Shown: positions 1-9,024 of the stretch, in pieces
Numbering within the stretch: position 1 is the stretch's first letter
How the letters are laid out: each line of letters begins with the position of its first letter
Origin: Aurantimonas manganoxydans SI85-9A1
Lineage (GTDB): Bacteria > Pseudomonadota > Alphaproteobacteria > Rhizobiales > Rhizobiaceae
Direction: 5' to 3'
Assembly (NCBI RefSeq): GCF_000153465.1
Contig: NZ_CH672387.1
Coordinates: forward strand, 3,652,628-3,716,627
Length of the DNA stretch: 64,000 nucleotides
Position numbers and translations under genes: made by a program
The notes under the pieces: model-generated
The model's database searches: none
Told to the model about the DNA's origin: nothing
Seen by the model: only the letters and a program-made list of their open reading frames with translations

Positions 1-66
1 GGCGGCTTCATGGTGGCCGGCCTGCTGGCCCTGTCGGCCACCGTCTTCCTGATCGCGCAGCTCTGA
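1..66 (+). CDS. C-terminal end of a membrane protein (partial)
   Basis: An open frame enters from the left edge and stops at a TGA at 64-66. The 21 visible residues are strongly hydrophobic (Gly, Leu, Ala, Val, Phe) and look like a final transmembrane helix ending in Ile-Ala-Gln-Leu. The gene body is outside the window, so no family can be assigned. It runs in the same direction as comM, 193 bases upstream of it. Confidence 0.5.
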   Translation, partial: GGFMVAGLLALSATVFLIAQL

Positions 67-100
67 GCCGCCTGCTTCGCGCGGCATCCGGTTCGACGCG

Positions 101-116
101 TTAACGCTTGTTTAAC
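101..116 (+). promoter_or_regulatory. Candidate CtrA-binding site upstream of comM
   Basis: The sequence TTAA, seven bases, then TTAAC occurs at 101-116. This is the full consensus of the alphaproteobacterial cell-cycle regulator CtrA (TTAA-N7-TTAAC). It lies in the 193-base gap between the upstream membrane gene and comM, about 145 bases before the comM start. I found no second full-consensus copy when scanning the other intergenic regions by eye. Binding is inferred from the motif only. Confidence 0.5.
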
Positions 117-259
117 CATCGAACCGTCGTACAGGCGCGACTCACTTTGGCGCCGATTTGTTTCTGTCCTGTTCTTGTTTCATTCCAATTTCCATGCTTA
201 CCTAACGTCGCTTTCCGGCAAATTGGGTGGGCCGGAGTTCATCACGAGGGGTGGTGGCA

Positions 260-1792
260 ATGGTATCTCGGGTCAAGACGGTGGCGTTTCAGGGCATCGA
301 AGCGATTCCCGTCGACGTGCAGGTGATGGTGGCGCCGGGCAAGGTCGGCATCCAGATCGTCGGCCTGCCGGACAAGGCGGTGGCCGAGAGCCGCGAGCGC
401 GTCCAGGCGGCCCTGCATGCCTCCGGGCTGTCGATGCCGCCCAAGAAGGTGACCGTCAATCTCGCCCCCGCCGACCTTCCCAAGGAGGGCAGCCATTACG
501 ACCTGCCGATCGCTCTCGGCCTGATGGCGGCGCTCGGCGCGATCCCGTCCGACGCGCTGGCCGGCTTTGTCGTCCTCGGCGAGCTCTCCCTCGACGGCAT
601 GACCACGGCGGTCGCCGGGGCCCTGCCGGCGGCAATGGGCGCCAACGCCATCGGCCTCGGCCTGATCTGCCCGGCTGAAAGCGGCGCGGAGGCGGCCTGG
701 GCGAGCCAGGACATGGACATCGTCGCCGCCCGCAGCCTGATCCAGATCGCCAATCATTTCCGCGGCACGCAGATCATCGCCCGGCCGGAGCCGGCCATCC
801 GGGCCGCGCCTTCCGACCTGCCGGACCTTGCCGAGATCAAGGGCCAGATCGTCGCCAAGCGGGCGCTGGAGATCAGTGCGGCGGGCGGCCACAATCTCCT
901 GATGGTCGGCCCGCCCGGTTCGGGCAAGTCGATGCTGGCGCAGCGCCTGCCGTCGATCCTGCCAGCGCTGACACCGCGCGAATTGCTCGAAGTGTCGATG
1001 ATCGCCTCGATCGCCGGGGAATTGTCCGGCGGCAAGCTGTCGGATCGCCGGCCGTTCCGGGCGCCGCATCATTCGGCCTCGATGGCGGCGATGGTCGGCG
1101 GCGGCCTGAGGGCGCGGCCGGGCGAGGTCTCGCTCGCCCATCGCGGCATCCTGTTTCTCGACGAATTCCCCGAATTCTCGCCGGTCGTGCTGGATTCCCT
1201 GCGCCAGCCGCTGGAGGCCGGCGAAAGCGTCATCGCCCGGGCCAATCACCGCGTCACCTACCCGGCCAAGATGCAACTCGTGGCGGCAATGAATCCCTGC
1301 CGATGCGGCATGGCGGGCGAGCCCGGCCGAAGTTGCGCCCGCGGCCCACGCTGTGCCGCCGACTACCAGGCCCGCATCTCCGGCCCGCTGATGGACCGGA
1401 TCGACATTCGCGTCGACGTGCCGGCGGTGACGGCCGCCGACCTGATCAAGCCGCAGCCGGCGGAATCCTCGGCCGAGGTGAAGGCGCGCGTCGCCGCCGC
1501 CCACGCCCTGCAGACGGAGCGCTACGAGACGCTCGGCCTGCCCGGCTCGACCCGCAATTCCCGTTGCCCTGCCGCCCTGATCGAAAGCGTCGCCGAGCCG
1601 GACCGGGAGGGCCGGACCCTGCTGCAGGAGGCGGCCGAGCAGATGCGGTTCTCCGCCCGCGCCTATCACCGCATTCTCAAGGTCGCGCGGACCCTGGCCG
1701 ATCTCGACGGCGACGACATGGTCCGGCGCATCCATCTGGCCGAGGCGATCTCCTACCGCATGGCCGGCGAGCGCCTGGCCGCCGCGGCATGA
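260..1792 (+). CDS. comM: YifB/ComM-family Mg-chelatase-like AAA+ ATPase
   Basis: A 510-residue protein of the usual ComM length. In naturally transformable bacteria ComM is a hexameric helicase that promotes branch migration during integration of incoming single-stranded DNA; it is also found in non-competent species. The N-terminal third (about 1-170) is the ChlI-like domain. The AAA+ core has Walker A GPPGSGKS at 217-224, the RPFRAPHHSAS motif near 264-274 and Walker B GILFLDEFPE at 297-306, followed by a Cys-rich segment and a C-terminal Mg-chelatase domain. ATG at 260 is preferred because it follows the purine-rich GAGGGG at 246-251; an in-frame ATG at 227 has no ribosome-binding site and would add 11 unconserved residues. 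A CtrA-type site lies upstream. Confidence 0.93.
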   Translation: MVSRVKTVAFQGIEAIPVDVQVMVAPGKVGIQIVGLPDKAVAESRERVQAALHASGLSMPPKKVTVNLAPADLPKEGSHYDLPIALGLMAALGAIPSDALAGFVVLGELSLDGMTTAVAGALPAAMGANAIGLGLICPAESGAEAAWASQDMDIVAARSLIQIANHFRGTQIIARPEPAIRAAPSDLPDLAEIKGQIVAKRALEISAAGGHNLLMVGPPGSGKSMLAQRLPSILPALTPRELLEVSMIASIAGELSGGKLSDRRPFRAPHHSASMAAMVGGGLRARPGEVSLAHRGILFLDEFPEFSPVVLDSLRQPLEAGESVIARANHRVTYPAKMQLVAAMNPCRCGMAGEPGRSCARGPRCAADYQARISGPLMDRIDIRVDVPAVTAADLIKPQPAESSAEVKARVAAAHALQTERYETLGLPGSTRNSRCPAALIESVAEPDREGRTLLQEAAEQMRFSARAYHRILKVARTLADLDGDDMVRRIHLAEAISYRMAGERLAAAA

Positions 1793-1799
1793 CGGCGGC

Positions 1800-2402
1800 A
1801 TGAGCGCGGAGCCGCACCCCGCCATTGCGGGCTACGACATCATCGCCGACCGCTTCGAGGCCGCGCGCCGGCTAAAGCCGTGGGAGCCGCCCTTCTACGC
1901 GCAACTGGCGGCATCGCTTCCAACCGGGGCGCGGCTCCTGGATTGCGGCTGCGGCACCGGTCACGCGGGGCTGGCGCATTGTCTGGAGGCCGGCGTCTCG
2001 ATCACGGCGCTCGACGGGTCGGCCGCCATGCTGGCGCATTTCCATCGGGCCTATCCGCAGGTTCCGACCATCCTGTGCGACATGCGAGCCTAGCTCCCGG
2101 CCGTGTCCTTCGATGCAATCATCGCTTGGGACAGCTTCTTCCATCTGGACCACGGCGACCAGACGGCGATGCTGGGCCGCTTCGCGGCGTGGCTGCGCCC
2201 CGGCGGCTGGCTGATGTTCACCAGCGGGCCGTCGCATTCGGCGATCCGCGACAAGATGTTCGACGTGCCCATCGCCTATGCCAGCTATTCGGATGCCGGC
2301 TACCGGGTGCTTCTGGCGGAGGCCGGCTTCACCGTGCGCATGGCCGTCTTCGACGAGCCGCAGGGCGCCATCCACAAAGTCTGGATGGCGCAGAAGAGCT
2401 GA
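1800..2402 (+). pseudogene. Class I SAM-dependent methyltransferase interrupted by an in-frame TAG
   Basis: Reading one frame from ATG 1800 to the stop at 2400-2402 gives a complete small methyltransferase of about 200 residues, broken only by TAG at 2091-2093. The first part (97 residues) carries the SAM-binding glycine motif LLDCGCGTGHAGL and the acidic loop ITALDGS. The second part (from 2103 if GTG is used) carries the post-strand-4 motif FDAIIAWDSFFHL, LRPGGWLMFTSGP and a normal C-terminus ending KVWMAQKS. Neither half alone makes a full Rossmann fold. There is no frameshift and the sequence after the stop looks under normal coding constraint, so this is a recent nonsense mutation (for instance CAG to TAG), a sequencing error, or readthrough. 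It follows comM by 7 bases. The substrate is unknown. Confidence 0.75.
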
Positions 2403-2729
2403 TGCAGTCCGAGGTTTGTTCGCGCAGGGATACCACCGCGCGGCCATCGACCCGGGCGAGGCGGCCGCAACACCGCAGCCGCAACGACAAGGCCCCTCAG
2501 GCAGCCCCGCCAAAGCGGGCCGCTGCCCAGCGGCGGACGGCCTACGCCTGTGCTCCGGGACGTTGTGCCCCCCCTCGACAGGCTGCGCACTCCATCAACG
2601 CGCGTCATCCTCGGGTTCAACCCGACGCCCCATGCCACAGCGCCGATGCGGCCCGCTGCGCAGCACAACCGCACGCCACCATCCCAACAGCAACGCGCGC
2701 CGAGTACGCCCGCCGGACGCTGCGAACCG
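2403..2729. other. 327-base gene-free stretch between convergent genes
   Basis: This lies between the methyltransferase and pheT ends. I see no convincing coding frame. It contains a perfect palindrome at 2611-2625 (TCGGGTT-C-AACCCGA) preceded by GTCATCC. That resembles half of a dispersed GTCATCC...GGATGAC palindromic element seen in many alphaproteobacterial intergenic regions, but the outer right arm is missing. No clear terminator with a T-run was found. Confidence 0.4.
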
Positions 2730-5144
2730 TTACGCCCGCAACGTGCCGCCGGTGGCCTTTTCGACTTGGGCGACGATCTTGGCGGACACCGCCTCCAGAT
2801 CCTCCTCGGTCAGGGTCCGCTCGACCGGATTGAGGGTGACTTCCAGCGCCACCGACTTGCGGTTCTCGCCGAGCGCCGCGCCGGTGAAGACGTCGAAGAC
2901 GCGCACCTCGCCGACCAGCTTGCGGTCGGCACCCTCGGCCGCGCGCACCAGCTTCAGCGCCTCGACATCGGCATCGACGACGAAGGCGAAGTCGCGGCGC
3001 ACCGGCTGGAAGGCCGACAGGGCCAGCACCGGCTTGGTGCGGGTCGCCTTGCGCTTGGGCGTCGGGATCGCGTCGAGAAACACCTCGAAGCCGCAATGCG
3101 GCCCTGAGGCATCCAGCGTCTTCAGCGTCTTCGGATGGAATTCGCCGAACTCCGCCAGCACCACCTTGGGCCCCAGCTTGATCCGGCCGGAGCGGCCCGG
3201 ATGGTACCAGTCGCTCGCCGGCGCCTCGATCATCAGCCGGTCGACCGGCGCGCCGGCGGCCTCCAGCGCCGCGATGGCGTCGGCCTTGGCGTCGTACACC
3301 GAGACGGCGGAGGCATTGCCGTTCCACGACCGGCCGCCGCCGGACATGATGGCGGTGCCGCGGCGCAGGCCGCCGGCGACGCGCAGCTGGCCGTCCGGCT
3401 CGTCCGAGCGGTAGATCGCCGCCACCTCGAACAGCGCCGTGTCGCCATGGCCGCGGGCGGCGTTGCGCGCCGCCGCCGTGATCAGGCCCGGCAGCAGCGA
3501 CGGCCGCATGTCCGACATGTCGGCCGAGATCGGGTTCTCCAGCTTCAGCGCGGTCGCGCCGCCGCCGAAGGCCGCGGCGTGGCTCTCGCCGATGAAGCTG
3601 TAGCTCACCGTCTCCACCATGCCGCGGGCGGCCAGCGCCCGGCGCGCGGCGCGGTCGCGGATCTGCGGCACGGTGAGGATGCGCCCGCCGACGGCACCGG
3701 CCGAAGGCAGCGGCTGCGGCGCGATCGTGTCGACGCCGACGAGGCGCATGACTTCCTCGACGAGATCGGCCTTGCCGTCGATGTCCGGGCGCCAGCTCGG
3801 GCTGACGACGCTGGCGGTTTTGCCTTCCGGCGACACTTTGAAGCCGAGGCTTTCCAAGATGGCGACCTGCCGGTCGCGCTCCACCTGGATGCCGGTCAGT
3901 CGCTCGGTCTCGGTGAAGGGCAGGACGATGGGCGCCGGCGCCGGCGTCGTGCTCTCGACGACGATGCGCCGCGACGGCGTGCCGCCGCACAGATCAAGGA
4001 CGAGGCGCGTCGCCAGATCGAGGCCCGGCTCCATGAAGTCGGGATCGACGCCGCGCTCGAAGCGGTAGCGCGCATCGGTGATGATGCCGAGGCTGCGGCC
4101 GGTGCGGGCGATGGCGCGCGGGTCCCACAGCGCCGATTCGATCAGGACGTCGGTCGTCGCCGCATCGCAGCCCGAATGCTCGCCGCCCATGATGCCGGCA
4201 ATGGATTCGACGCCCTTGTCGTCGGCGATGACGCACATGCCGGCCGACAGGGTGTAGGTCCGCTCGTCGAGGGCCAGTACCTCCTCGCCGTCACGGGCGT
4301 CGCGCACGACGAGGCCGCCGGCCACCTTGGCGGCGTCGAAGACGTGCAGCGGGCGGCCGCGGTCGAAGGTGACGTAATTGGTGATGTCGACGAGCGCGTT
4401 GATCGGGCGCAGGCCGATCGCCTTCAGCCGCTTCTGCATCCATTCCGGCGAGGTGCCGTTGGCGACGCCCGAGACCTTGCACAGGGCAAAGCCGGTGCAG
4501 GTCGCGCTTTCCACCGACAAGGCGACGGGGCAGTCGCCCTCGCCCTCGATGCGCTCGGGCGCGGCGGTCTTCAGCGTGCCCATGCCGGAGGCGGCAAGAT
4601 CGCGGGCGATGCCGGCGACACCGGTGGCGTCGGGTCGGTTCGGCGTCAGATTGATCTCGATGACCGGATCGGCGAGGTCGGCATAATCGGCAAAGCGCGT
4701 GCCCACCGGCGCGTCCGCGGCGAGATCGATGATGCCGTCATGGCTGTCGGAGAGTTCGAGCTCGCGCTCCGAGCACATCATGCCGTGGGATTCGACGCCG
4801 CGGATGCGGCCGATCGACAGGGTGGTGTCGATGCCCGGCACATAGGTGCCCGGCGTCGCCAGAACGCCGACCATCCCGGCCCGCGCATTGGGCGCGCCGC
4901 AGACCACCTGCAGCGGCTTGCCGTCATTGACCTCGGGCCCGGCGTCGACGCTCAGCACCTGCAGCTTGTCGGCGTCTGGGTGGCGCTCGGCGCTCAGCAC
5001 CCGCGCGATGCGGAAGGGCGCGAAGACGGCGCGGTCGTCGACGGTCTCGACCTCGAGGCCGATCATGGTCAGGCGTTCGCAGATCTCGGCCAGCGAGGCG
5101 TCGGTGTCGAGATGGTCCTTGAGCCAGGAAAGCGTGAATTTCAT
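2730..5144 (-). CDS. pheT: Phenylalanyl-tRNA synthetase beta subunit
   Basis: An 804-residue protein matching bacterial PheT in length and layout. It contains the N-terminal tRNA-binding OB domain (about 40-150), the B3/B4 editing region, the B5 domain, the catalytic-like core and the C-terminal anticodon-binding FDX-ACB domain (about 710-804). It pairs with PheS to form the alpha2-beta2 enzyme that charges tRNA-Phe and removes misattached tyrosine through the beta-subunit editing site. The start ATG is at 5144. It lies downstream of pheS on the same strand but is separated from it by a membrane-protein gene. Confidence 0.97.
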   Translation of the reverse strand: MKFTLSWLKDHLDTDASLAEICERLTMIGLEVETVDDRAVFAPFRIARVLSAERHPDADKLQVLSVDAGPEVNDGKPLQVVCGAPNARAGMVGVLATPGTYVPGIDTTLSIGRIRGVESHGMMCSERELELSDSHDGIIDLAADAPVGTRFADYADLADPVIEINLTPNRPDATGVAGIARDLAASGMGTLKTAAPERIEGEGDCPVALSVESATCTGFALCKVSGVANGTSPEWMQKRLKAIGLRPINALVDITNYVTFDRGRPLHVFDAAKVAGGLVVRDARDGEEVLALDERTYTLSAGMCVIADDKGVESIAGIMGGEHSGCDAATTDVLIESALWDPRAIARTGRSLGIITDARYRFERGVDPDFMEPGLDLATRLVLDLCGGTPSRRIVVESTTPAPAPIVLPFTETERLTGIQVERDRQVAILESLGFKVSPEGKTASVVSPSWRPDIDGKADLVEEVMRLVGVDTIAPQPLPSAGAVGGRILTVPQIRDRAARRALAARGMVETVSYSFIGESHAAAFGGGATALKLENPISADMSDMRPSLLPGLITAAARNAARGHGDTALFEVAAIYRSDEPDGQLRVAGGLRRGTAIMSGGGRSWNGNASAVSVYDAKADAIAALEAAGAPVDRLMIEAPASDWYHPGRSGRIKLGPKVVLAEFGEFHPKTLKTLDASGPHCGFEVFLDAIPTPKRKATRTKPVLALSAFQPVRRDFAFVVDADVEALKLVRAAEGADRKLVGEVRVFDVFTGAALGENRKSVALEVTLNPVERTLTEEDLEAVSAKIVAQVEKATGGTLRA

Positions 5145-5264
5145 CGGTTCGGTTCAGTCTCGTTGCGGACGGGCCGATCGGCCGTGGGAAATGCGCCGGA
5201 TGGCTGGGGGGCCGCGGCGCGCGTGTCTTCGCCGGGGCGCCTGCGGGCGCTCCGGCCACGGGGC

Positions 5265-5678
5265 TCAGAAATCGTCGCGCCGCTTCGGCCCGGCGATGTC
5301 GTCGGCGACGCCCTGCGCCAGCGCCGTGGCATGGACGAAGCGATAGGTCAGCAGGGCGACGATGGCAAAGACCACGTAGAGGACGAGCAGCGTGCCCCAG
5401 GGCAGCAGCGTATCGAAGCCGAAGCGGTCGAGGATCGCCGGCAGGCCGACGCCGGTGAAGAACGAGGCCAGCGCCGCCGGGGTCTGCGACATGGAGCGGT
5501 AGTAGAAGGCAAAGAGGCCGACCGTCACCAGCGCCAGGACGATGCGACCGGGCGAGGCCAGAAGCGCAAAGAAGCTCGTGTCGGCAAACAGCCAGCTGGC
5601 GAAGTCGAGCGCCAGAAGGCCGATCACGGCGCCGGCCACGACGGCGATCACTTCGAGGACGGTCATGCGTGCCGACAT
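5265..5678 (-). CDS. Uncharacterised small integral membrane protein
   Basis: A 137-residue protein with three to four predicted membrane segments: about 8-30 (VIAVVAGAVIGLLALDFAS), 45-60, possibly 72-85, and 93-113 (WGTLLVLYVVFAIVALLTY). It ends in a charged tail, GPKRRDDF. I do not recognise the family. It lies between pheS and pheT on the same strand, with 83 bases to the pheS stop and 120 bases to the pheT start, so it is probably co-transcribed with them. Nothing in the sequence ties it to aminoacylation. Start ATG 5678; a second ATG four codons later is possible. Confidence 0.7.
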   Translation of the reverse strand: MSARMTVLEVIAVVAGAVIGLLALDFASWLFADTSFFALLASPGRIVLALVTVGLFAFYYRSMSQTPAALASFFTGVGLPAILDRFGFDTLLPWGTLLVLYVVFAIVALLTYRFVHATALAQGVADDIAGPKRRDDF

Positions 5679-5761
5679 GGCGAAGGCTCCTGCTTGCAGT
5701 GGACAGTCAACTCAGAATGGCCCGCCGCAGATCCCGAGAGACTGCGCGGCGGTCATCAATG

Positions 5762-6847
5762 TCACGTCGACAGGCCGCCGAACAGGGTCGGCATGTCGAG
5801 CGGGCGGAAGCCGTAATGCTCCAGCCAGCGCACGTCGGAATCGAAGAAGGCGCGCAGGTCCGGCATGCCGTATTTCAGCATGGCGATGCGGTCGATGCCC
5901 ATGCCCCAGGCGAAGCCCTGATACTCGTCCGGGTCGAGCCCGCCATGGCGCAGCACGTTCGGATGCACCATGCCGCAGCCCAGGATCTCCATCCAGTCCG
6001 AGCCCTCCCCGAAGCGCACTTCGCCCGGGTTCGACCGGTCGCACTGGATGTCGACCTCGAGGCTCGGCTCGGTGAAGGGGAAGTAGGACGGCCGGAACCG
6101 CATGTTCAGCGACGGCACCTCGAAGAACGCCTTGCAGAACTCCTCCAGCACCCATTTCATGTTCGCCACATTGGCGGTCTTGTCGATGACAAGACCCTCG
6201 ACCTGGTGGAACATCGGCGAATGGGTCGCGTCGGAATCCTGCCGGTAGGTGCGGCCGGGAATGACGATGCGCAGCGGCGGCTTCGTCGTCTCCATGGTGC
6301 GGATCTGCACCGGCGAGGTGTGGGTGCGCAGCACCTTGCGCTCTCCCTTTGCGTCCGGCTTCAGGAAGAAGGTGTCGTGCATCTCGCGGGCCGGATGGCC
6401 CTCGGGAAAGTTCAGCGCCGTGAAATTGTAGTGGTCGGTCTCGATGTCCGGCCCTTCGGCAATCGCAAAGCCCATGTCGGCGAAGATCGCGGTGATCTCG
6501 TCGATGACCTGGCTGATCGGATGGATACGGCCGCGGGCGGCCGGGCTGGGGCGCACCGGCAGGGTCACGTCGACGCGCTCGGCGGCCAGGCGCACGGCAA
6601 TCGCGGCGTCGGCGAGTTCCTCGCGGCGGGCGTTGATCAGCGTCTGGGCGCGATCACGCAGGCCGTTCAGCTTCGGGCCTTCGACGCGGCGCTCGTCGGG
6701 GCTCATCTTGCCGAGACCCTTCAGGAGCTCGGAGATGCGGCCCTTCTTGCCGAGTTCGGCAACGCGGATCGCCTCCAGCTGCGCCTCGTCGGCGGCGGCC
6801 GCGACCTGTTCGGAGAGATGGGCTTCCAGTGCCTGAAGATCGCTCAT
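5762..6847 (-). CDS. pheS: Phenylalanyl-tRNA synthetase alpha subunit
   Basis: A 361-residue catalytic subunit. The N-terminal coiled-coil tRNA-binding arm is about residues 1-100. The class II aminoacyl-tRNA synthetase core follows, with motif 2 in the region [13 protein letters not shown] and motif 3 in the glycine-rich [13 protein letters not shown] near the C-terminus. ATG 6847 ([10 protein letters not shown]) gives the normal family start; the open frame continues upstream, but that extension is arginine-rich and unconserved. It sits 157 bases downstream of rplT with a terminator hairpin between them, so it may have its own promoter in 6848-6947. Confidence 0.97.
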   Translation of the reverse strand: MSDLQALEAHLSEQVAAAADEAQLEAIRVAELGKKGRISELLKGLGKMSPDERRVEGPKLNGLRDRAQTLINARREELADAAIAVRLAAERVDVTLPVRPSPAARGRIHPISQVIDEITAIFADMGFAIAEGPDIETDHYNFTALNFPEGHPAREMHDTFFLKPDAKGERKVLRTHTSPVQIRTMETTKPPLRIVIPGRTYRQDSDATHSPMFHQVEGLVIDKTANVANMKWVLEEFCKAFFEVPSLNMRFRPSYFPFTEPSLEVDIQCDRSNPGEVRFGEGSDWMEILGCGMVHPNVLRHGGLDPDEYQGFAWGMGIDRIAMLKYGMPDLRAFFDSDVRWLEHYGFRPLDMPTLFGGLST

Positions 6848-6947
6848 CCGTTGCTCCCATACTGCTTGCGAAGGCCGGACGACCATGCGCCGACGGTCCC
6901 CGCGCAAGACGCGCCCGGACCGCGGCCCGATCGGACCCGCCGACATG

Positions 6948-6978
6948 AAAAGGCCCGCGCGGCAGTGCGGCGCGGGCC
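6948..6978 (-). terminator. Intrinsic terminator after rplT
   Basis: On the minus strand GGCCCGCGC (6978-6970) pairs with GCGCGGGCC (6960-6952), and a short T-run follows at 6951-6948. It sits 27 bases past the rplT stop and 100 bases before pheS, so it should end or attenuate the rpmI-rplT transcript. Confidence 0.7.
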
Positions 6979-7004
6979 CGTAAGCGTCAAGAGTTGCGCT
7001 GGCC

Positions 7005-7424
7005 TCAGGCCGCGCGCGTCTCGCCAACGGCGCGCTCGTAGGCACCGTCAAATTCGCTTTCCTTGAGGTAGGCAAGCGCCGACTTGGCCTGCTCGCACAG
7101 CGCACCGAACGCCTCGGGCTCGTGGATCGCGATGTCGGACAGGACCTTGCGGTCGACCTCGATGCCGGCCTTGTTCAGGCCGTCGATGAAGCGGCCATAG
7201 GTCATGCCATGCTCGCGGACGGCGGCATTGATGCGCTGGATCCACAGGGCGCGGAAATTCCGCTTCTTCACCCGGCGATCGCGGGTCGCATACTGCTTCG
7301 ACCGGTCGACGGCGGCCTTGGCGGCGCGGATGGTGTTCTTGCGACGACCGTAGAAACCGGCGGCCTGCTTCAGAATCTTCTTGTGCTTGGCGTGGGACGT
7401 TACGCCCCGTTTCACTCGTGCCAT
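7005..7424 (-). CDS. rplT: 50S ribosomal protein L20
   Basis: A 139-residue L20, slightly longer than the 117-120 residues common in other phyla because of an alphaproteobacterial C-terminal extension. The basic N-terminal tail ([16 protein letters not shown]) and the globular domain ([20 protein letters not shown]) are typical. L20 binds 23S rRNA early in 50S assembly and in some bacteria also represses its own operon. It follows rpmI by 38 bases in the same transcript. Confidence 0.97.
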   Translation of the reverse strand: MARVKRGVTSHAKHKKILKQAAGFYGRRKNTIRAAKAAVDRSKQYATRDRRVKKRNFRALWIQRINAAVREHGMTYGRFIDGLNKAGIEVDRKVLSDIAIHEPEAFGALCEQAKSALAYLKESEFDGAYERAVGETRAA

Positions 7425-7462
7425 GATCTAAACTCCTGAATTCTCTAAAAAGCCCGGGCCGC

Positions 7463-7663
7463 TTAGCGGTTGTAGGGCATGTAGATCTTGACGATCCGCT
7501 CGTCGGGCTTGGACAGGATCATCGTGCCGCGCGCATCGCGCAGGAAGTCGTTGGAGCGTTTGATCATGCCGTGGCGCTTGCCGGCGGCGCCTGCCTTGAC
7601 GCGGCCATTGGCCGTCATCCGGAAGCGCTTCTTGGCGCTGGCCTTGGTCTTCATCTTGGGCAT
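7463..7663 (-). CDS. rpmI: 50S ribosomal protein L35
   Basis: A 66-residue L35 with the family start [14 protein letters not shown] and the conserved [12 protein letters not shown] motif. ATG 7663 is preceded by the strong ribosome-binding sequence AAGGAGAGC. The open frame continues upstream but without conserved residues. It is the first gene of the rpmI-rplT unit, with a promoter-like sequence about 145 bases upstream. Confidence 0.97.
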   Translation of the reverse strand: MPKMKTKASAKKRFRMTANGRVKAGAAGKRHGMIKRSNDFLRDARGTMILSKPDERIVKIYMPYNR

Positions 7664-8010
7664 TTTGCTCTCCTTGGTGAGGATCGCGACAATCCGCGGG
7701 CAATCGGAACTCCCGATTGCCGGGTCGCCTCTGTGACGATGTCGCGACAGCATTGAGAACCGCCACGGCATGCCCTGCCGGCCGGTTCGCATCTGAACGT
7801 CGCGTTTATAGGCAAAGACGGGTCGCCGCGCAAGACGCCACGCCGGGGTTCCTCACAGCCCCGGATCCGCCTCGCAGCCGGCCGGGACAGCCGGGGAGGC
7901 GCCATCCCTATCCCTATGGAATCTTCTTGACTCCGGCTATTTCCTCACTGAGTTATTTGCGGGATCCCGGACACGAGGGAATCATCCGGTGGGCATGGAA
8001 ATGGACGGCA
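7664..8010. other. 347-base divergent intergenic region (rpmI leader / PAS-like gene)
   Basis: This region separates rpmI (leftward) from the PAS-like gene (rightward). It holds a promoter candidate for rpmI at 7806-7834, which would give a leader of about 135 bases. An open frame runs through it on the plus strand from 7717, but its Arg/Pro-rich composition and lack of a ribosome-binding site argue against translation before 8011. I see no clear promoter for the rightward gene. Confidence 0.4.
7806..7834 (-). promoter_or_regulatory. Candidate housekeeping promoter of rpmI-rplT
   Basis: On the minus strand CTTGCG (7834-7829), 17 bases, then CTATAA (7811-7806). This matches the alphaproteobacterial sigma-70 pattern CTTGAC-N17-CTATAT at 4/6 and 5/6 positions. 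Transcription would start near 7799. Confidence 0.5.
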
Positions 8011-8913
8011 ATGACGCTCATTCGGTTTCCGCACGGTGTGGACACGCTGCGCGAACAACTCCCATGCGCCGCTTTCAGCCGGGAAAACTGGGTCGGGGTC
8101 ACACAGGCCATCGACGCGATGTTCGCCGGCGCGCGGACGACGCTCCTTCGGGTGGCGACGCAATGCACCGAGCGCCTCGAACTCGCCCTGCCGTTCGGCG
8201 GGCAGCAGGCCGTCTTCCGCTTCGGTGAAACCGGCCCGCCCCCGGGCACGCCGAACCTCGTTGCGGGGGCGGTGTTCGACAGCCGCCAGATCGATCCTTT
8301 CGGAATGCCCCCATCACCGACCGCATGGGCGACCGGACTGGTCCTCCACCGCGGCGCGCCATGGACCTGGCTCCTCCTCGTCGAAAGCCCCGATACCCCG
8401 ACAGGACGCAATGCAACGGCCATCCACACGCTGCTGCGCCGCAATGCCGACGATCTGCGGCGCACCTTCCTGGTGTCCCACTGCCTCGGCACCCCGGACG
8501 AGCCGGACCGGGAGACGATCGAGGCAAGCTGGGACCCGCTGCCCTTCGGGATCGCGCTTCTGTCCGACCGCCGCACCATCCTTGCCGCCAACACGGCCGC
8601 GGAGGACATGATCTCGACACGCCGCTTCTTCGTGCCGCCGGGTGACACCGCCACCCTGCGCCCCGCGACAATGCGGGATCGGCGCCAACTCTACCGCGCG
8701 GTCGAACGCATCGTCGGCGGCGACAGCGACAGCGAGGCCCTCGGCCTACACGGCCTGCGCCACGGCGCCCCCTTGCCGATTACACTTCTACCCTGCGGCC
8801 ATGGCAACGGGCTCGAACGGTGCGGAGAACCGCCGCCAAGGCGTCTCGACCGGCTGATCGCCGTCATAGGCAAGAGCCAGCAGGAGCTGCAGGCCTGCTG
8901 CTACCGCGCCTGA
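8011..8913 (+). CDS. Uncharacterised PAS-like protein (LuxR-type sensor half without HTH)
   Basis: About 300 residues from ATG 8011. Residues 1-150 match nothing I recognise; they include an amphipathic N-terminus and a WTWLLLVES strand. Residues 177-240 resemble the PAS-like segment found before the helix-turn-helix in some LuxR-family regulators (PFGIALLSDRRTILAANTAAEDM). In those proteins a C-terminal LuxR HTH follows, but here the frame stops at 8913 after a Cys-containing tail, and no HTH is visible in the next 110 bases. It may be a truncated regulator or a free-standing sensor. The start is uncertain because no good ribosome-binding site is visible. The gene lies alone between infC and rpmI on the opposite strand. 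Confidence 0.55.
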   Translation: MTLIRFPHGVDTLREQLPCAAFSRENWVGVTQAIDAMFAGARTTLLRVATQCTERLELALPFGGQQAVFRFGETGPPPGTPNLVAGAVFDSRQIDPFGMPPSPTAWATGLVLHRGAPWTWLLLVESPDTPTGRNATAIHTLLRRNADDLRRTFLVSHCLGTPDEPDRETIEASWDPLPFGIALLSDRRTILAANTAAEDMISTRRFFVPPGDTATLRPATMRDRRQLYRAVERIVGGDSDSEALGLHGLRHGAPLPITLLPCGHGNGLERCGEPPPRRLDRLIAVIGKSQQELQACCYRA

Positions 8914-8963
8914 GCCGCCCGGAACGCTCCCTGTGGCTGGCGACATGGCCGGGCCCCACAAGG

Positions 8964-8996
8964 AAAAAGCCGGCGCCCCCGAGGGATGCCGGCTTT
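8964..8996 (-). terminator. Intrinsic terminator of infC
   Basis: On the minus strand AAAGCCGGC (8996-8988) pairs with GCCGGCTTT (8974-8966), with a T-run at 8968-8964. It begins about 30 bases past the infC stop. The stem has A residues on its other side, so it may also act on the convergent PAS-like gene. Confidence 0.8.
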
Positions 8997-9024
8997 CTGC
9001 ATGTCTACCGATCGACGATCGATC

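Noticed and set aside
242-1825. A 527-codon minus-strand frame opposite comM
   Set aside because: Same reasons: complete overlap with a conserved gene, low-complexity composition and no ribosome-binding site.
3135-5816. An 893-codon plus-strand frame opposite pheT
   Set aside because: Antisense to a conserved gene, with repetitive Arg/Gly/His sequence and no family motif; an artefact of GC-rich codon use.
7717-8010. Upstream extension of the PAS-like gene to 7717
   Set aside because: The extension is Arg/Pro-rich, crosses the rpmI promoter candidate and has no ribosome-binding site.
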